Origin: Symbiodinium sp. CCMP2592
Lineage: Eukaryota > Sar > Dinophyceae > Suessiales > Symbiodiniaceae
NCBI GenBank assembly: GCA_905221615.1
Contig: CAJNDT010006141.1
Location: 293,501-357,500, forward strand
DNA length: 64,000 bases
Reading direction: 5' to 3'
The translations under genes were made by a program, and so were the position numbers. The notes beneath the pieces are model-generated. The model had not been told where the DNA came from. It did not search any database and saw nothing but the letters and a program-made list of their open reading frames with translations. Below are positions 35,662-46,419 of this stretch, one piece after another; within the stretch, counting starts at the first letter, position 1, and each line of letters begins with the position of its first letter.

Positions 35662-35747
35662 GTATAGGGGTCTTAACATTTAGAAAAGGGTTTTAGGGCC
35701 CATTATGCTGTAACTTTAATTGGCAAGTATTCAAAGCCCTATAGTAG
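35662..35747. mobile_element. Foldback element, family FB5
   Basis: TATAGGGGTCTTAACATTTA at left, TCAAAGCCCTATA at right. Diverged copy. Confidence 0.6.
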
Positions 35748-36434
35748 GCTTGGGACTGTGGTAGCAATGTGCGCTGTAGGCGGCACATGGCGTATGTCGT
35801 AGGCTGCAGGGTTCGAGGGAGCCCTTGGACCCTTAAAGCCGAAAAGTCTCTCTAAACCCTTATAAACCTTAAACCCTATAAACCGTAAACCCTAAACCCT
35901 AAACCTTAAACCCTAAACCCTAAACCTTCTCAACCCGAGACCAGCCCCCGAATTGAAACCCTAAAACCGAAAGCCCAGCAACCTGAAGGCCGAAAATGTA
36001 CTGGTTCAGGGAAAGCAAGCCCGAGAGGGTTTAGGGTTTAGGGTTTAGGGTAGGCGTGTGGTACTGGAGGTCACTGGAGGTGGTACTTTGACAGAGATTT
36101 AAGAATAGTTGCAGTCGCAGTAGTACTAGCACAAGTACTAGGAGGAGCAGTAGTGGTGGTGGTAGTAGTAGTAGTAGCAGCAGCAATAGTTGTTGTTGTA
36201 CTGCTGTTGACGGAAATGAAGCAGTAGGACAGTAGGAGCAGCGGTACAAGTAGGAGGTTCTGAACCACCTTGTTCAAAGACAAGGTCCACGCCTGAAGGG
36301 CAAAAACACATTATCAAAACCAAAAGTCACTGTGTGAATTGTGGGGTGACCTGCACTATGATATTTCCGAATTTGCCTCCATCGGAGTCCATGTAATCAA
36401 AGACCCCCGAATGCAATGTTCGAAATGGCGGGTA

Positions 36435-36531
36435 ATATAGGGCCTTAATAATTAGAATAGGGTTTTGGGGGCCCATTATTTATGAAAAGGAACCCCAAAA
36501 TAGTATAGGTAATTATTGAGGCCCCTATAGT
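36435..36531. mobile_element. Foldback element, family FB5, best copy
   Basis: TATAGGGCCTTAATAATTAG at left, GTAATTATTGAGGCCCCTATA at right, TTTTGGGGGCCCATTA inside. It lies 97 bp downstream of the methyltransferase stop. Confidence 0.88.
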
Positions 36532-36627
36532 AGAGGGCTTTCGGACTGTTGTGGCGGTCTGCCCTCAAGTCATCGATCAAGGGCCTGCTGCCCAGCACAT
36601 CCGCGCTTGACTCCTTCTGCAAAGAAC

Positions 36628-37665
36628 TCAAACAGCCAGTGTAAAAGGTATGTGGGATATGTCGAAGACCCAGTCATAGCATGTGAAATTGCCCCAAGCA
36701 TGACGCAACGCATCGCTCACTGAACCTGTACGCCACTCGTGGCTGAGTTTCCAATGTAGGTAGCGAACGATGGAGCTGTCCTGCCACACTTGGTTAAAGC
36801 AGAAGACCTCGTCGACATCAGCCCCGCCCAACAAATCAGCAACGTCACGATGAACGAAGAAGGCATTGAATTTGCCTGCCAACCGAAATAAAGAGTACCC
36901 AAATTGCGCCAATTCGGCGAGGGCACCCGACAGTGAACAACCATGTGTCGAGAGTGGGAACCCAACAGAGCTCCAAGAAGACCATTTTCGACTCCAGTCA
37001 GCATGGCACTGGCGCACGAACCTCAGAGGTGGAGGCAAGCTCCAGTTTAGCTCCATGATAATGACGCTGGGCCGAACGAAGCGCAATGCGATTGATGCAA
37101 GCACACAGTCGCATGAGTCTACGTCCACCTTCATGAAGTCAATAGGCATAGGCGATCCTGGTCTCCCTCTGAAACCCGCGCCGCGCAGCAGCTTGCGAAC
37201 ATTATCAGGCCGAACAAAATCACTGACAAAGTGTATGCCTGCCCGTGACCGCAACTCTTTAGGCGGGCCCGTTGGGTCAACGAAAAGGCCTGTTGCATTC
37301 CGCTGCAGCGCAATCGCCCACAGAGGATCGCTCCAGCTACCAGCCCCGAAATTCAGGAGGCGTGCGCTGCGCCCACGGCCGAGCATATCCCATAAGCGAA
37401 CCGCTGCTGACTCGTCATCCTCCTGCTGTGCTACCTGAGAACATCGATCCGGAATCTGGCGATGCCCAAACTGAAATGATTCTCGTGCACGGAGATCTGC
37501 ATCAGTCACTACCCATTTCGTTGCCGAAACCAGCATCCCCATGTTGCTGAAATCGGACAAGTCGAAAGATGCAGCACAAGGGCCCTGAGACAACTTGACT
37601 CGCCTCAGCTTATTCTGCAGGTGATCTCGAGCTTGCAATGCCCGTCCGTGACAGCAACTCGCCAT
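36628..37665 (-). CDS. Candidate FkbM-like SAM-dependent methyltransferase, 345 aa
   Basis: The only long, compositionally normal open frame in the window. Residues 103-111 (LLNFGAGSW) resemble the glycine-rich SAM motif I; 129-131 (VDP) end the second strand; 176-186 (DFMKVDVDSCD) match the FkbM-type DxxKxDVxGxE region with the Glu replaced by Asp; 202-208 (IIMELNW) look like the following strand. The C-terminal third is aromatic-rich and unassigned. FkbM-type enzymes are O-methyltransferases of small molecules and glycans; the substrate here is unknown. The ATG at 37665 is preceded by an in-frame stop nine codons upstream. A CTGAG|GCG site inside the first codons could instead be a splice acceptor, so this may be the 3' exon of a longer gene. 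An antisense open frame (36866-37438) is taken as a shadow. Confidence 0.62.
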   Translation of the reverse strand: MASCCHGRALQARDHLQNKLRRVKLSQGPCAASFDLSDFSNMGMLVSATKWVVTDADLRARESFQFGHRQIPDRCSQVAQQEDDESAAVRLWDMLGRGRSARLLNFGAGSWSDPLWAIALQRNATGLFVDPTGPPKELRSRAGIHFVSDFVRPDNVRKLLRGAGFRGRPGSPMPIDFMKVDVDSCDCVLASIALRFVRPSVIIMELNWSLPPPLRFVRQCHADWSRKWSSWSSVGFPLSTHGCSLSGALAELAQFGYSLFRLAGKFNAFFVHRDVADLLGGADVDEVFCFNQVWQDSSIVRYLHWKLSHEWRTGSVSDALRHAWGNFTCYDWVFDISHIPFTLAV

Positions 37666-38857
37666 GTGCCGCCCTTCCCCCGTCCAGCCTTACTGTTCAG
37701 TTTCCTAGGGAACTATTGGTTCAGCTTTGAGATAAAAAGGATACAAGCCTTACACACTAAACCGAAACCCCAAACCCTACCGAGTAGCACTTCTGCATCC
37801 AGAGAGGGTCAGCATCATTGCAACACTTCAGCGCCGTCCAATAGCCATCGAAGCACAGCTCTGGAGAAAGCATCTTATGGTCATCTTCACCTTTGGAAAC
37901 TATTCTTGGCGTTAGAGCATTACTCGCTGTCTTATTGTCATTGACGTTATTAAAAAGGATAATTACTTATGTTTGCCGCTGCTGTCACGAGAATTCGCTT
38001 AACAAGTTGACGTATGTTTGTGACTATGACTGTTGCGACTACTATAGGCTACTGTCAGATTGCGACAACTATGATGTTTGTGAGCATGCTGCATATTATG
38101 CACATTTTTATATGACTCAATTTGTTGTTACCCCAGACTTAACATAAGGACCATCATAATTGGAATAGGGTTTTGGGATCTGCGATTTATCACTCTATGG
38201 GACTGTAAAGGTGCAGCTATTCCGAACTCGATATCACACCTGCGACTGCTTCTCAAGTTCTGAACCATCTTGTAGCACCCAGGCACTCCGCAGCTATTTG
38301 GGGCTGAGGCTGTTTGGTTTATAAGGCTTACGGAGGTCCCTGGGCCTACGTACTCAATACATCAGGACATCTCAGGACTGCCACTCTGACCTACAAGCCG
38401 AAAACTCTTCTTCGAAGGGCGTAGGCGTAGGTTTTGTTTTGTGTGGACTCTATGATTTGGGGTTCAGGTGTATTGATCACGCCGACACGGGCGTGAAAGT
38501 CGCGACCTGGTCGCGGACTGGTGGTGCTTAAAGGCTCGGAAGTTGGAGTTTAAGTGAGTGTGGCTGAGAGGGTGCTTGTTTATAGGCACGGGATTGAAAT
38601 CACTGAGGCCTCTCCTTGAGTGCCAGGAAAAAGCAACGAGGTCACGACTCGCCGACACGAAAAACGTGAATGCACACCACCCCAAGCATCATCCTCAATA
38701 AGGGCCTCGGCCTGCAGCCCTCAGAACACTGGCACCGAACTCTAAGCCTTGCACCTGAATCGTCCACCCTAAAGCCGTGAGCACATCCCAACACGATAAC
38801 CCTAAACCCCCAAACTCCTAAAGCCCTAAACCCAACCCTCCTAACCCCTGCTAGACC

Positions 38858-38965
38858 CAAGAGCAACCTGGGAATAAAAAGGGGGTGCCCTTTTTGGTTT
38901 AAAGGGGGGTTATAAGGGAACCTAAACCCTAAAAAGGGAATAAGGGCCTACTCTAATTGCTAGCC
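38858..38965. mobile_element. Foldback element, family FB9, copy a
   Basis: AGACCCAAGAGCAACCTGGG then AATAAAAAGGGGGTGCCC and GGGAATAAGGGCCTACTCT; matches 56047-56160 over its whole length. Confidence 0.8.
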
Positions 38966-39056
38966 CAATACACCCCAAACCCCGAGGCCCGTAAAACCTT
39001 TGGACTTCCAACCTTCAGCCCTCAAGCCTGGCATCCTGAGCCCAATAGCCTTCATT

Positions 39057-39169
39057 AACCCTCAGGGTCCATGTACCCAAATAGTATATACTTTGGCCCC
39101 AGTGTACCTATATAGGGACTACTTTAAGGCCAATGTATATACTATTTAGGTACATGGACCGTGAGGGTA
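39057..39169. mobile_element. Foldback element, family FB3, copy c
   Basis: AACCCTCAGGGTCCATGTAC at left, GTACATGGACCGTGAGGGTA at right; nearly identical to 15453-15565. Confidence 0.9.
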
Positions 39170-39448
39170 ACAGCCTTTTAGCACCCCCTGTCAGCCCCTT
39201 GCCCCGACTCAACACCCACGAAACTCAACCCTCAGCCCTTTCACGAAGGTACTTCACACAGGCCCCACCCCCCCACTTCTGCACGGAATACTGCCTCAGA
39301 ATGGTTTACGATGTAAGCGTTGACAGCATATCTCCCGCAAGCGCTCCGTGCCTGTCGTTTTGGAGCATTTCGTCACTGATTCGGTCCAGTTTAATTGCCC
39401 GCGAGACCAACAAACCCTCAACCTTCAAGCCCAACGCTTGGACGTCGC

Positions 39449-39495
39449 CCCTGCTCTACCACCGCCGGACGCTCCTCGCAGACCACCTGCGGTAC
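39449..39495 (-). CDS. Possible 47-nt exon in the spacer
   Basis: Reads VPQVVCEERPAVVEQ between GTGCAG|G and |GCGACG. It resembles the size and junctions of the B56 exons but has no second copy. It lies under a longer plus-strand open frame (39133-39555) that has no recognisable features either. Confidence 0.18.
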
Positions 39496-40556
39496 CTGCA
39501 CGGCTGCGTGCTTAGGGCTTCGGACATACTAGCCCTCGAGTTTGCAGCAGTGTAATATTAAGGCTATTAAGGGCTGCTGAGGCATGGGCTTTGCTTACCG
39601 GCCACTCGTAGCAACAAGCAACTGCCCTATGCAGACCTGTGCAGCGAAGCTGCCTTCGGGTTCGAGGGAACCCTGAAGAGCAGCGTTGGACACTTCGGGT
39701 TGGGTTGAAGGGTTTGTTAGAGGTTTAAGGTTCAACGGTGTCGGGTCAAGGGCATCAACTCTTGGTGAAGCTTTTTCGCACTCCACAGGGCACGCATCGC
39801 TGCTGTCGAGACGAAAAGTTCTCACCCGCACACAGCAGGCAAGGGTCACACGGAGATTCCGACCCGGAGCCCTTATTCACCTAGACTGGCCCTCAGCCAT
39901 ACATACCTGCGGGCACACCGACCCCAATTTCTGCAGGCGAATCGGGCTCCAGGCGAGGTTGTCATTACTGCCCGGCATCACACGGCTTCCGGAGCCTCGA
40001 GCTGCAAGTGCGGCTGGTGTCGGGCCACCTCGACATGGCCGTCCGGACCTTTGACGCAGTGTGAGGTTGCTGAGGGCTTGGGTTTCGGGCAACAGTGCGC
40101 TTCCAGATTTTGATGCCTTTTCAACTTCATCCCGAACACTGCCCCAAGATCGCAAAACCCAGACTTCATGAGAATTCCGAATTCTTATCTCGCAGTGACA
40201 TGGCTGTCGAAGAAGGAAATCCTACAGCTTGGACGGTCATGGTTTTGCGCGGCGGAGGGTCTCGGAGCTCGACATCCGTAAACCCTAAACCAAAAGCTCG
40301 GAAGACTGAGCAATCGCAAGTTCTGTATAGTTCATGGGGCCCGAAGTGGTCCAGACTTTCGTGCAAGCCCCACCTATGGGACAAAAGAGGAAAAAGTCGT
40401 ATACACCCTAAACGCCGAACCCTGAAACGCTATATATAAACCCGAAACCCCGAACCCTATACAAACCATCTGAACCCTATAGGCCTTGTAAACCTTCAAC
40501 CCTAAAGCCTTAATTATAACCCAAAGACCCCACCTCCATTCTCCAGCATGGCCTGC

Positions 40557-40604
40557 CTGGCTTGCTGTGACGAGCCCATGAGCGCAGGCCTTCGTGGGAT
40601 CCAC
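40557..40604 (-). CDS. Possible 48-nt exon in the spacer
   Basis: Reads VDPTKACAHGLVTASQ between GCGCAG|G and CAG|GCAGGC, phase 0, matching the local exon style. There is no paralogue and no family match, and the other strand is also open (MACLACCDEP...). Weak. Confidence 0.2.
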
Positions 40605-40860
40605 CTGCGCGCGTGCTGTCTGGTGCACGGAAGGGCACCTCGGTTCAGAGTTCTCGGAATATGTTAACGGTCTGATTAAGGCTAATATAGGGCTTAAGGG
40701 TTGGGTAATTAGGTTTTGGCGTTTAAGGTCTCAAGATTCAACAGATCTAGGGGACTTGGGGCTCGAGGGGATAAGGGAGCAAGGGCTGCGAGAGCAAAGA
40801 CTGAAAAACCGGCTGAGGGCTCTGAGGGCTCACTGGGTTTGGGGGTAAAGGTCTTTTGGC

Positions 40861-40978
40861 TAGACTTGGAGGTTCATGGGGACTCATAGATGGGGTTATA
40901 AGTCCCCTAATTTGGATTATAAGTATAGTTACCGTACTTATAACCCTACTTAAAACCACCCATGAACCTCCAAGTAGG
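40861..40978. mobile_element. Foldback element, family FB2
   Basis: GACTTGGAGGTTCATGGGGA at left, CCCATGAACCTCCAAGTAG at right, TTATAAGTATAGTTACCGTA inside. Confidence 0.88.
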
Positions 40979-41417
40979 GTTTATTGTAAACGGCAGTCCC
41001 AAAGCGAGCCAGCACCCCGGACCGCCCCCAAACCCCGGATAGTAACAGCAGCGAAGCACATAGGCAGCACATGCCAATGAAGGCGTCGATGAACCCGGAG
41101 CCAACGTGATGAGGGTAGCCAGGCGACCTAAGTAGCCAGGTTTCGGTTGAGTCCCACGGCGCTTGAGGGGACTCTTATGCGTGATGGGGTTGTTCGGCCG
41201 TCAGGGCTTTTCGGCTGTATGCGGGTGTTTCTAATCACGCTAACCCCCAAACCCCAAACCCAAAAGTGTTGTGTATGCCTGGCATACTTGGACTTCAAGC
41301 TCCACCGGTGTAGAAGGGTTTACAATGGCTCAGGGCTTTCCTGCTGTGGGGAGTGAAGAAGGGTTTAAGCCGAGAGACCACGAAGTCGAGGACGTTGTGA
41401 GTCCGTGGCGGTGCAGC

Positions 41418-41954
41418 CGGCGAGGGCGGGTTTGGCCGTGGAGTTGGCGAGCGCGTCGGCGATTCCGGGGGCCAGCAGTAATGGCTGGATTTCGCATAGT
41501 ATCCTGGGTGGCTCCAAGTATACACTACATGAAAAAGTTGATGCCCTTGCTTAAAGTTTGTTGGGTTACGGGGGATCCTAGCCCTGTTAAGACGGAGTGA
41601 AAGTATTTTTGGATCCAAGCAGCCGCCATTTGCACAGACACATTGGTTGTCCTTCCAGATGCAGCCCCGGCTCTTTCCCACCGAGTCGCAATAGTACTCG
41701 GTGTAAGGCTGACCCGAGTTGGAAACGCACACGCTGTCATTGCCTTCCTGCAAGGGTTGTGCAGCAACTGGCGCAGCGGTTGTGGACGGAGCCGCCCAGC
41801 ACTTGTGGCTTGACTTGGAGTACTGCCCGCCGTTTCCGCAAATGCACTGCCCAGCTTTCCATACGCAGCCTCTCTTTATGCCAACCTCACCGCAAAGGTA
41901 TTGATCATAAGCCTTGCCTCTGTTCGAGACGCAGATGCTGCTATTCGCCGCCGT
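41418..41954 (-). CDS. Cysteine-rich repeat protein fragment, at least two exons
   Basis: Exon 41624-41954 encodes two homologous cysteine-rich modules: CVSNRGKAYDQYLCGEVG / RGCVWKAGQCICGNGG, a linker CWAAPSTTAAPVAAQ, and CVSNSGQPYTEYYCDSVG / RGCIWKDNQCVCANGG. It stops at a GC donor after phase 1 (AATGGCG|GCTGC). The next exon starts at 41503 (CCCAG|GATACTATG) and continues YYAKSSHYCW, matching QYSKSSHKCW of module 1, which confirms the splice. A Pro-rich tail follows; a GC donor at 41417 is the suggested end. The upstream limit is unclear because an in-frame TAA lies at 41955-41957 without an obvious AG|G. The conserved Cys pattern suggests a secreted or lumenal protein; I do not recognise the family. 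Confidence 0.6.
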
Positions 41955-42137
41955 TTACAGCAATGTAGAGTCTAGTCTGAAGTTTTTATAAGGGTTTACG
42001 CATGGCACGGCATGAACCGTTGCTGCAGCTACTATGGCCAGCCTATAGGCTTGAGGTCTGGGGTTTAGTTCTTTTGCGGAGCACATGGTTCTCATTACCC
42101 CGAACCCTCCAAGCGGCGGAATGAAATTCTGGAAAGC

Positions 42138-42249
42138 ACTTGGAGGCTCATGGGTAGTTATAAGTGGGGGTACAAGTGCCCTAATAAAGAGTTATACGTA
42201 TAGTTACCATACTCATAGCTCTACTTCTAACTACCCATGAACCTCCCAG
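42138..42249. mobile_element. Foldback element, family FB2
   Basis: CACTTGGAGGCTCATGGGTA at left, CTACCCATGAACCTCCCAG at right. Confidence 0.87.
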
Positions 42250-42474
42250 CAGGCACACCCAATAGAAAGCCACAAACCATCACGAACCCCCAGGTCCATG
42301 GGCCCAAGTACGCAGGCAGAACTGAACCGTAACCCTAACGAAAGCATTTAAGCCTTAAGCCGTAACCCGCCGAACCGTAAAATTGGGTAGGAATAAGGCC
42401 GCTACAACAAAGCGCTGTGAAGCCCCAGCGCCTTAGAGCTGCTGAACGAGAAACCCCTAACACCTGAATCCTGA

Positions 42475-42591
42475 GTACTTGGAGGTTCATGGGTAGCTAA
42501 TATAAGTAGGTTATAAGTAGGGTAACTATACTTATAACCCATACTAGGGGACGTATAACCCCAATTAACTGCCCATACACCCCAAGTACTG
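42475..42591. mobile_element. Foldback element, family FB2
   Basis: GTACTTGGAGGTTCATGGGT at left; the right arm is decayed (CCCATACACCCCAAGTAC). Confidence 0.83.
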
Positions 42592-43111
42592 CCCGGGGCT
42601 CCGCACCTTTAAAGCAGAAGGCAAGCTGCTGACGTGCAGATCTCACTTGATCTCACGTTCCAGGCTTATGCTTTCCGGTAGAGTGCAGGGTTTGGGTTTG
42701 GGTGTTTATGGGGCTTATAGGGTGTAAGGCTCTGGGTTACTAGTGCGGGTTAGGATGCAGGGTTTGTTCAGGGTGTAGGGTGTAGGGTTTGGGGTTGAGA
42801 CATCTTCTGAGCTTGTAGACCTAGACTGAGATGCAAAAGCCCCCCGCCCAACATGCTGTGAAGCGGCGGGAAAACCTCAGGGTTCGTGAGTTTAGCCAGC
42901 GCACCACGGAGCGAGGCTTAAAGCACAGATGGCGAAGACCGCTGGATGGAGTGGGCACGTCACGAAACAATGGCCCAACATCGAACCCGAGACCCTAAAC
43001 GCTGAATAGCAACCAACCCTTGGCCTCTGTACGCAGGTGCTGCATTATCAGGGTTGGGACTCATAGGTTTAGGGTCTGTGGGTTTTAAGTGTAGGGTCCG
43101 GAGTCCGGAAG

Positions 43112-43531
43112 TTACGGTGTTGATTGTACATGCAGCATTCGTCGCCGCTTTGGTTCATTCATTATTAAACATTGAAAAACCTTTTCATCAAAGAGAGTGC
43201 TGCCAGAATTTGCGAAAACCAAGCCTAAATTTCCAATCCCTGCTACTCCTGAAATATCTGAAATGCCAAGTCCGAGAACTAGAACACGGTCATGCCGAAG
43301 GAACGGCAGCGCTGTTTTGACACAAGAGCAGTCCCGAACATCTAAGGTCACTGATGCATTCGCGCGTGCCGTGTCACCATTTCGAAGATTCGGAATGTTT
43401 GGGCTTTCACGACCACAGCGTCCTGACAGTAAACATACTGCAAGAGGAATCACTAGGAGGCAGGTAGAACATGTGACAAAGAGTACTGCTGCACCCCAAG
43501 CTCTGACAACAGCATTATGATGTCTGCCCAA
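43112..43531 (-). CDS. Possible membrane-anchored N-terminus, 139 aa frame
   Basis: The frame begins MGRHHNAVVRAWGA and runs into a hydrophobic stretch (about residues 12-36, AAVLFVTCSTCLLVIPLAVC), typical of a signal anchor, then a polar stem with an NAS glycosylation site. It lies on the same strand and upstream of the cysteine-rich and methyltransferase frames and could be their 5' exon, but no junction proves it. It may equally be chance. Confidence 0.3.
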   Translation of the reverse strand: MGRHHNAVVRAWGAAVLFVTCSTCLLVIPLAVCLLSGRCGRESPNIPNLRNGDTARANASVTLDVRDCSCVKTALPFLRHDRVLVLGLGISDISGVAGIGNLGLVFANSGSTLFDEKVFQCLIMNEPKRRRMLHVQSTP

Positions 43532-43903
43532 ATCTTCTTGGCACCCAACTGGTAGATGGGCAAGGTATTACGCACAAGCCGGTCTGTGCAGCGTGCTGTG
43601 AAACACCGCCCTTGATATGGTGCCAGAGTAGGCAACAGATTTCGGCACCCGACTTATCGAGGTGTGCGGACCACTCAGGCGACAAATGCCTATGGCTGGG
43701 CTAAACCATACTGTGCTCTTTCTGCTGACCTCCTTCTGCCATTTTCGTCCGCAAGTCGGGCCCCCGGCACCACCCCAACTCGAGATTGAACAAACCTTCT
43801 TGTTCAGGAGTACAGGTTCCAGGGACCATCAAGCACTCCAACCCAAGGCCTAAAGCAAACATAGCGTGAAGCCTTCCTAGAACCGCCGACAGTCCCCGAA
43901 AGC

Positions 43904-46333
43904 CTAGACTTTCACTTTCGCATCATGCATCTCTTGGAGAACTTGCCATTTTCGCGTGCGCTCCTGAGGAAAAGTCTCGAGTTTAGGATCTGTACTTGGA
44001 GGTTCATGGGTAGTTATAACTGGGGATAGAAGTCCCCTAATATGGGTTATAAGTACAGTTACCCTACATATAAGCCTACTTATCACTACCCATGAACCTC
44101 CAAGTAGACCCTAAACCCTATACCCTTGTAGATTCCCTATAGACCCTTAAAGAAACCCAGTAGGGCCAGGGGGGCGACCCAGAGTCCCTTCAGCTACCAG
44201 GTTTAGGGTTTACTTACCTTTGGTTAGTAGGGAATGGAGGAATGGGGTACAATTATAACTACTATTACTACCATTCTTCCATTCCCTACTAACCAGAGGT
44301 AAGCTGAGCCACGTAGAGCAAGACTCAAGAAAGGAGCCTGGGAGACTTCTGAGAATGCTCTTCTAGCATCCATGGGGTTTGGGGTTAAAGATTTTGGGGG
44401 TTCCTCATAAGACTTACAGAAAAGTGGGCACCAAAAGCCTATTCTAATCATTAAGGCCCCTATATTATAGTACCCTTATAGAATATGGGTTTCAGGGGTT
44501 GCGGTTGAGGATTGCGGAGTTGGGGTCTCGGGTTCGAGGATAACAGATCCCTGTTGCAATCGTGCAGACGCCTGTAGTGCAGAGCTCTTGTGTTGAATGA
44601 CTTCTGAGAGTAGAGCTGTGTACGACTAAGGCCTGGCTACCGTTTTTACAACACAGCCTCGAGGTCATGGCCTTGGCTGTGGCTCCCTGACATGTGGGTG
44701 GTTCTCTGCATTCGGGTCCCTTTTGCGGCACCCTGTTTAGAAAGGGACCCGATCCTAAACTAAACCCTAAACCCTAAACCCTAAACCCCTAAACCCTAAA
44801 CCCCTAAACCCTAAACCCTAAACCCTAAACCCCTAAACCCCTAAACCTGTAGTGCATCAGCCCAGAACCTGCAAGCCGCAGCGGGAGAAGAGTCTGATGC
44901 CTTAACGTCCGAAGTAGACCCGATACCCTAGAGCCTTAAGGTCCGGCAATGTTAATGTAGGGGCCTCAATAGTTACCCATACTGCTTTGGGGGTTCCTTA
45001 CTATAGTTATAGTTATAGTAGTATGGCCGCCGAATATATTAACCCGACCTTTAAACCGTAAACCGCAAACACAAAAAAAACAAAACCCTTCAGTCATAGA
45101 GTCGACACGATGCGTTGAAACCCTGAACACTCTCCCCGAGCGACACAAAGACTCAGAAACTGCAAAAACAATCAAAGGTTTAGTGCTTTTCGGGTATAGG
45201 GGCTTGGGTGTAGTCTCCTTGACCCTAAGCCCTAAACTTAGTGTCGCGAAAACCTTCAGCAACCCAGGTCCTGCTCGCGTCGACCTTCCTCCTCTTCGTC
45301 AGCGCGATGCTTAGCCGAGCACTCGTCGAAGAGCTGGGGGTCTGCCTGAGAAGCTGTAAGCTATGAGGGCTTTCGGGGTTCAGGCTTTGGGGCTTTAGGA
45401 TTTAGGGTCTCTTGGGTTTAGAAGGTTTAGAGCCTAGGGCTTTATGGTTCACGGTTTAGGATTTCGGGCTCAAGGCTTTCAAGTTTCACGGCCCAGGGTT
45501 TCAGTTTAAGGTCGTCGTCCTGGTGGCGATGGCGTCGGCACTCTGGTGAAAGGCGGTGGAACATGCTTGAAGCGGGCTAGATAGGAGCAATAGTGGTGGC
45601 AGTAGCAGCGGTAGCAGCAGCGGGAAGTAGCAGTAGCGGTTAGCAATTAGCAGTTAGCAGTCGCCAGTTAGCAGTTAGCAGCAGCAGCAGCAGCAGCAGG
45701 AGCAGCTTAGTAGTAGCAGTTGTCGTAGCAGCAGAAGCAGCAATTCGTAGAAGCAGCCGTGACAGTAGCAGTAGCCGTCGCAGTAGCATCAACAATAGGC
45801 ACCCTCTCAGCAATGCTTGCTAATCAACCCTAAACCCACCAGCCTAGACTCAAAGCGGAATGCAAGTGAAAGCTGGAGAGCCTTGTGGAGGCTCTCAACA
45901 TGAAACGATCACTCCGCGGAGTTTTCTAGATATGAGCGAGAAGGAAGCGCAGCCCCAAGCCCAACATAATGTACCGAAAGCAGATAGTAGCAGGCGGAGT
46001 AGCACTTGATAAAGGCAAGATACGATGTAAGGAAATTTACTGTCTACAGGCGCAAAATTTGGGGTAATATAGTATAGAAAACTAAAAAAGTAGATACGGC
46101 AAAAGAGAAGTGTACGGTATAATGTAACAGCCAGGTCAGAGCCACCTCCATCAGCAGCTTCAGCACGTTGAATGTCAATCCATGAACCTCAGACGTCCAA
46201 AGTCTCGGACGAAGTCCGAACAGCAAACACCAACAAGAAGAAGAACAAGAACAAGAACAAGAACAAGAACAAGAACAAGAACAATAACAAGAACAAGAAC
46301 AAGAACAAGAACAAGAACAAGAACAAGAACAAG

Positions 46334-46419
<86 letters not shown>

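Larger units (their letters stand above)
32618..36627. other. Spacer 5' of B56 copy A
   Basis: Probably the promoter region of copy A; no TATA-like or other promoter motif was recognised. Contains telomere-like tracts (34240-34570, 35860-35935, 36027-36052), foldbacks (34573-34672, 34737-34845, 35662-35747, 36435-36531) and a trinucleotide-rich patch (36110-36200). A minus-strand Pro/Ala-rich stretch near 35590-35650 reads like coding (DTLPPKPETAQESAPAKA) but has no clear junctions. Confidence 0.5.
37666..41417. other. Spacer between methyltransferase and cysteine-rich frames
   Basis: Foldbacks at 38858-38965, 39057-39169 and 40861-40978. Telomere-like degenerate tracts near 38800-38850 and 40430-40500. 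Weak exon-like stretches at 39449-39495 and 40557-40604 (minus). A plus-strand frame at 39133-39555 begins inside a foldback and is not credited. Confidence 0.5.
41955..43111. other. Spacer with two FB2 foldbacks
   Basis: FB2 copies at 42138-42249 and 42475-42591, and TTTAGGG-like text at 42690-42800. No coding signal was recognised. Confidence 0.5.

Noticed and set aside
36866..37438. 190-codon plus-strand frame
   Set aside because: Antisense shadow of the methyltransferase frame; no recognisable motifs.
39133..39555. 140-codon plus-strand frame
   Set aside because: It starts inside an FB3 foldback, has no domain, and opposite-strand sequence is equally open.
41597..41968. 123-codon plus-strand frame
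   Set aside because: Antisense shadow of the cysteine-rich exon, whose module repetition and splice match support the minus strand.
43197..43520. 107-codon plus-strand frame opposite the membrane-anchor candidate
   Set aside because: No hydrophobic or domain signal; the minus strand has the more protein-like N-terminus, though neither is proven.
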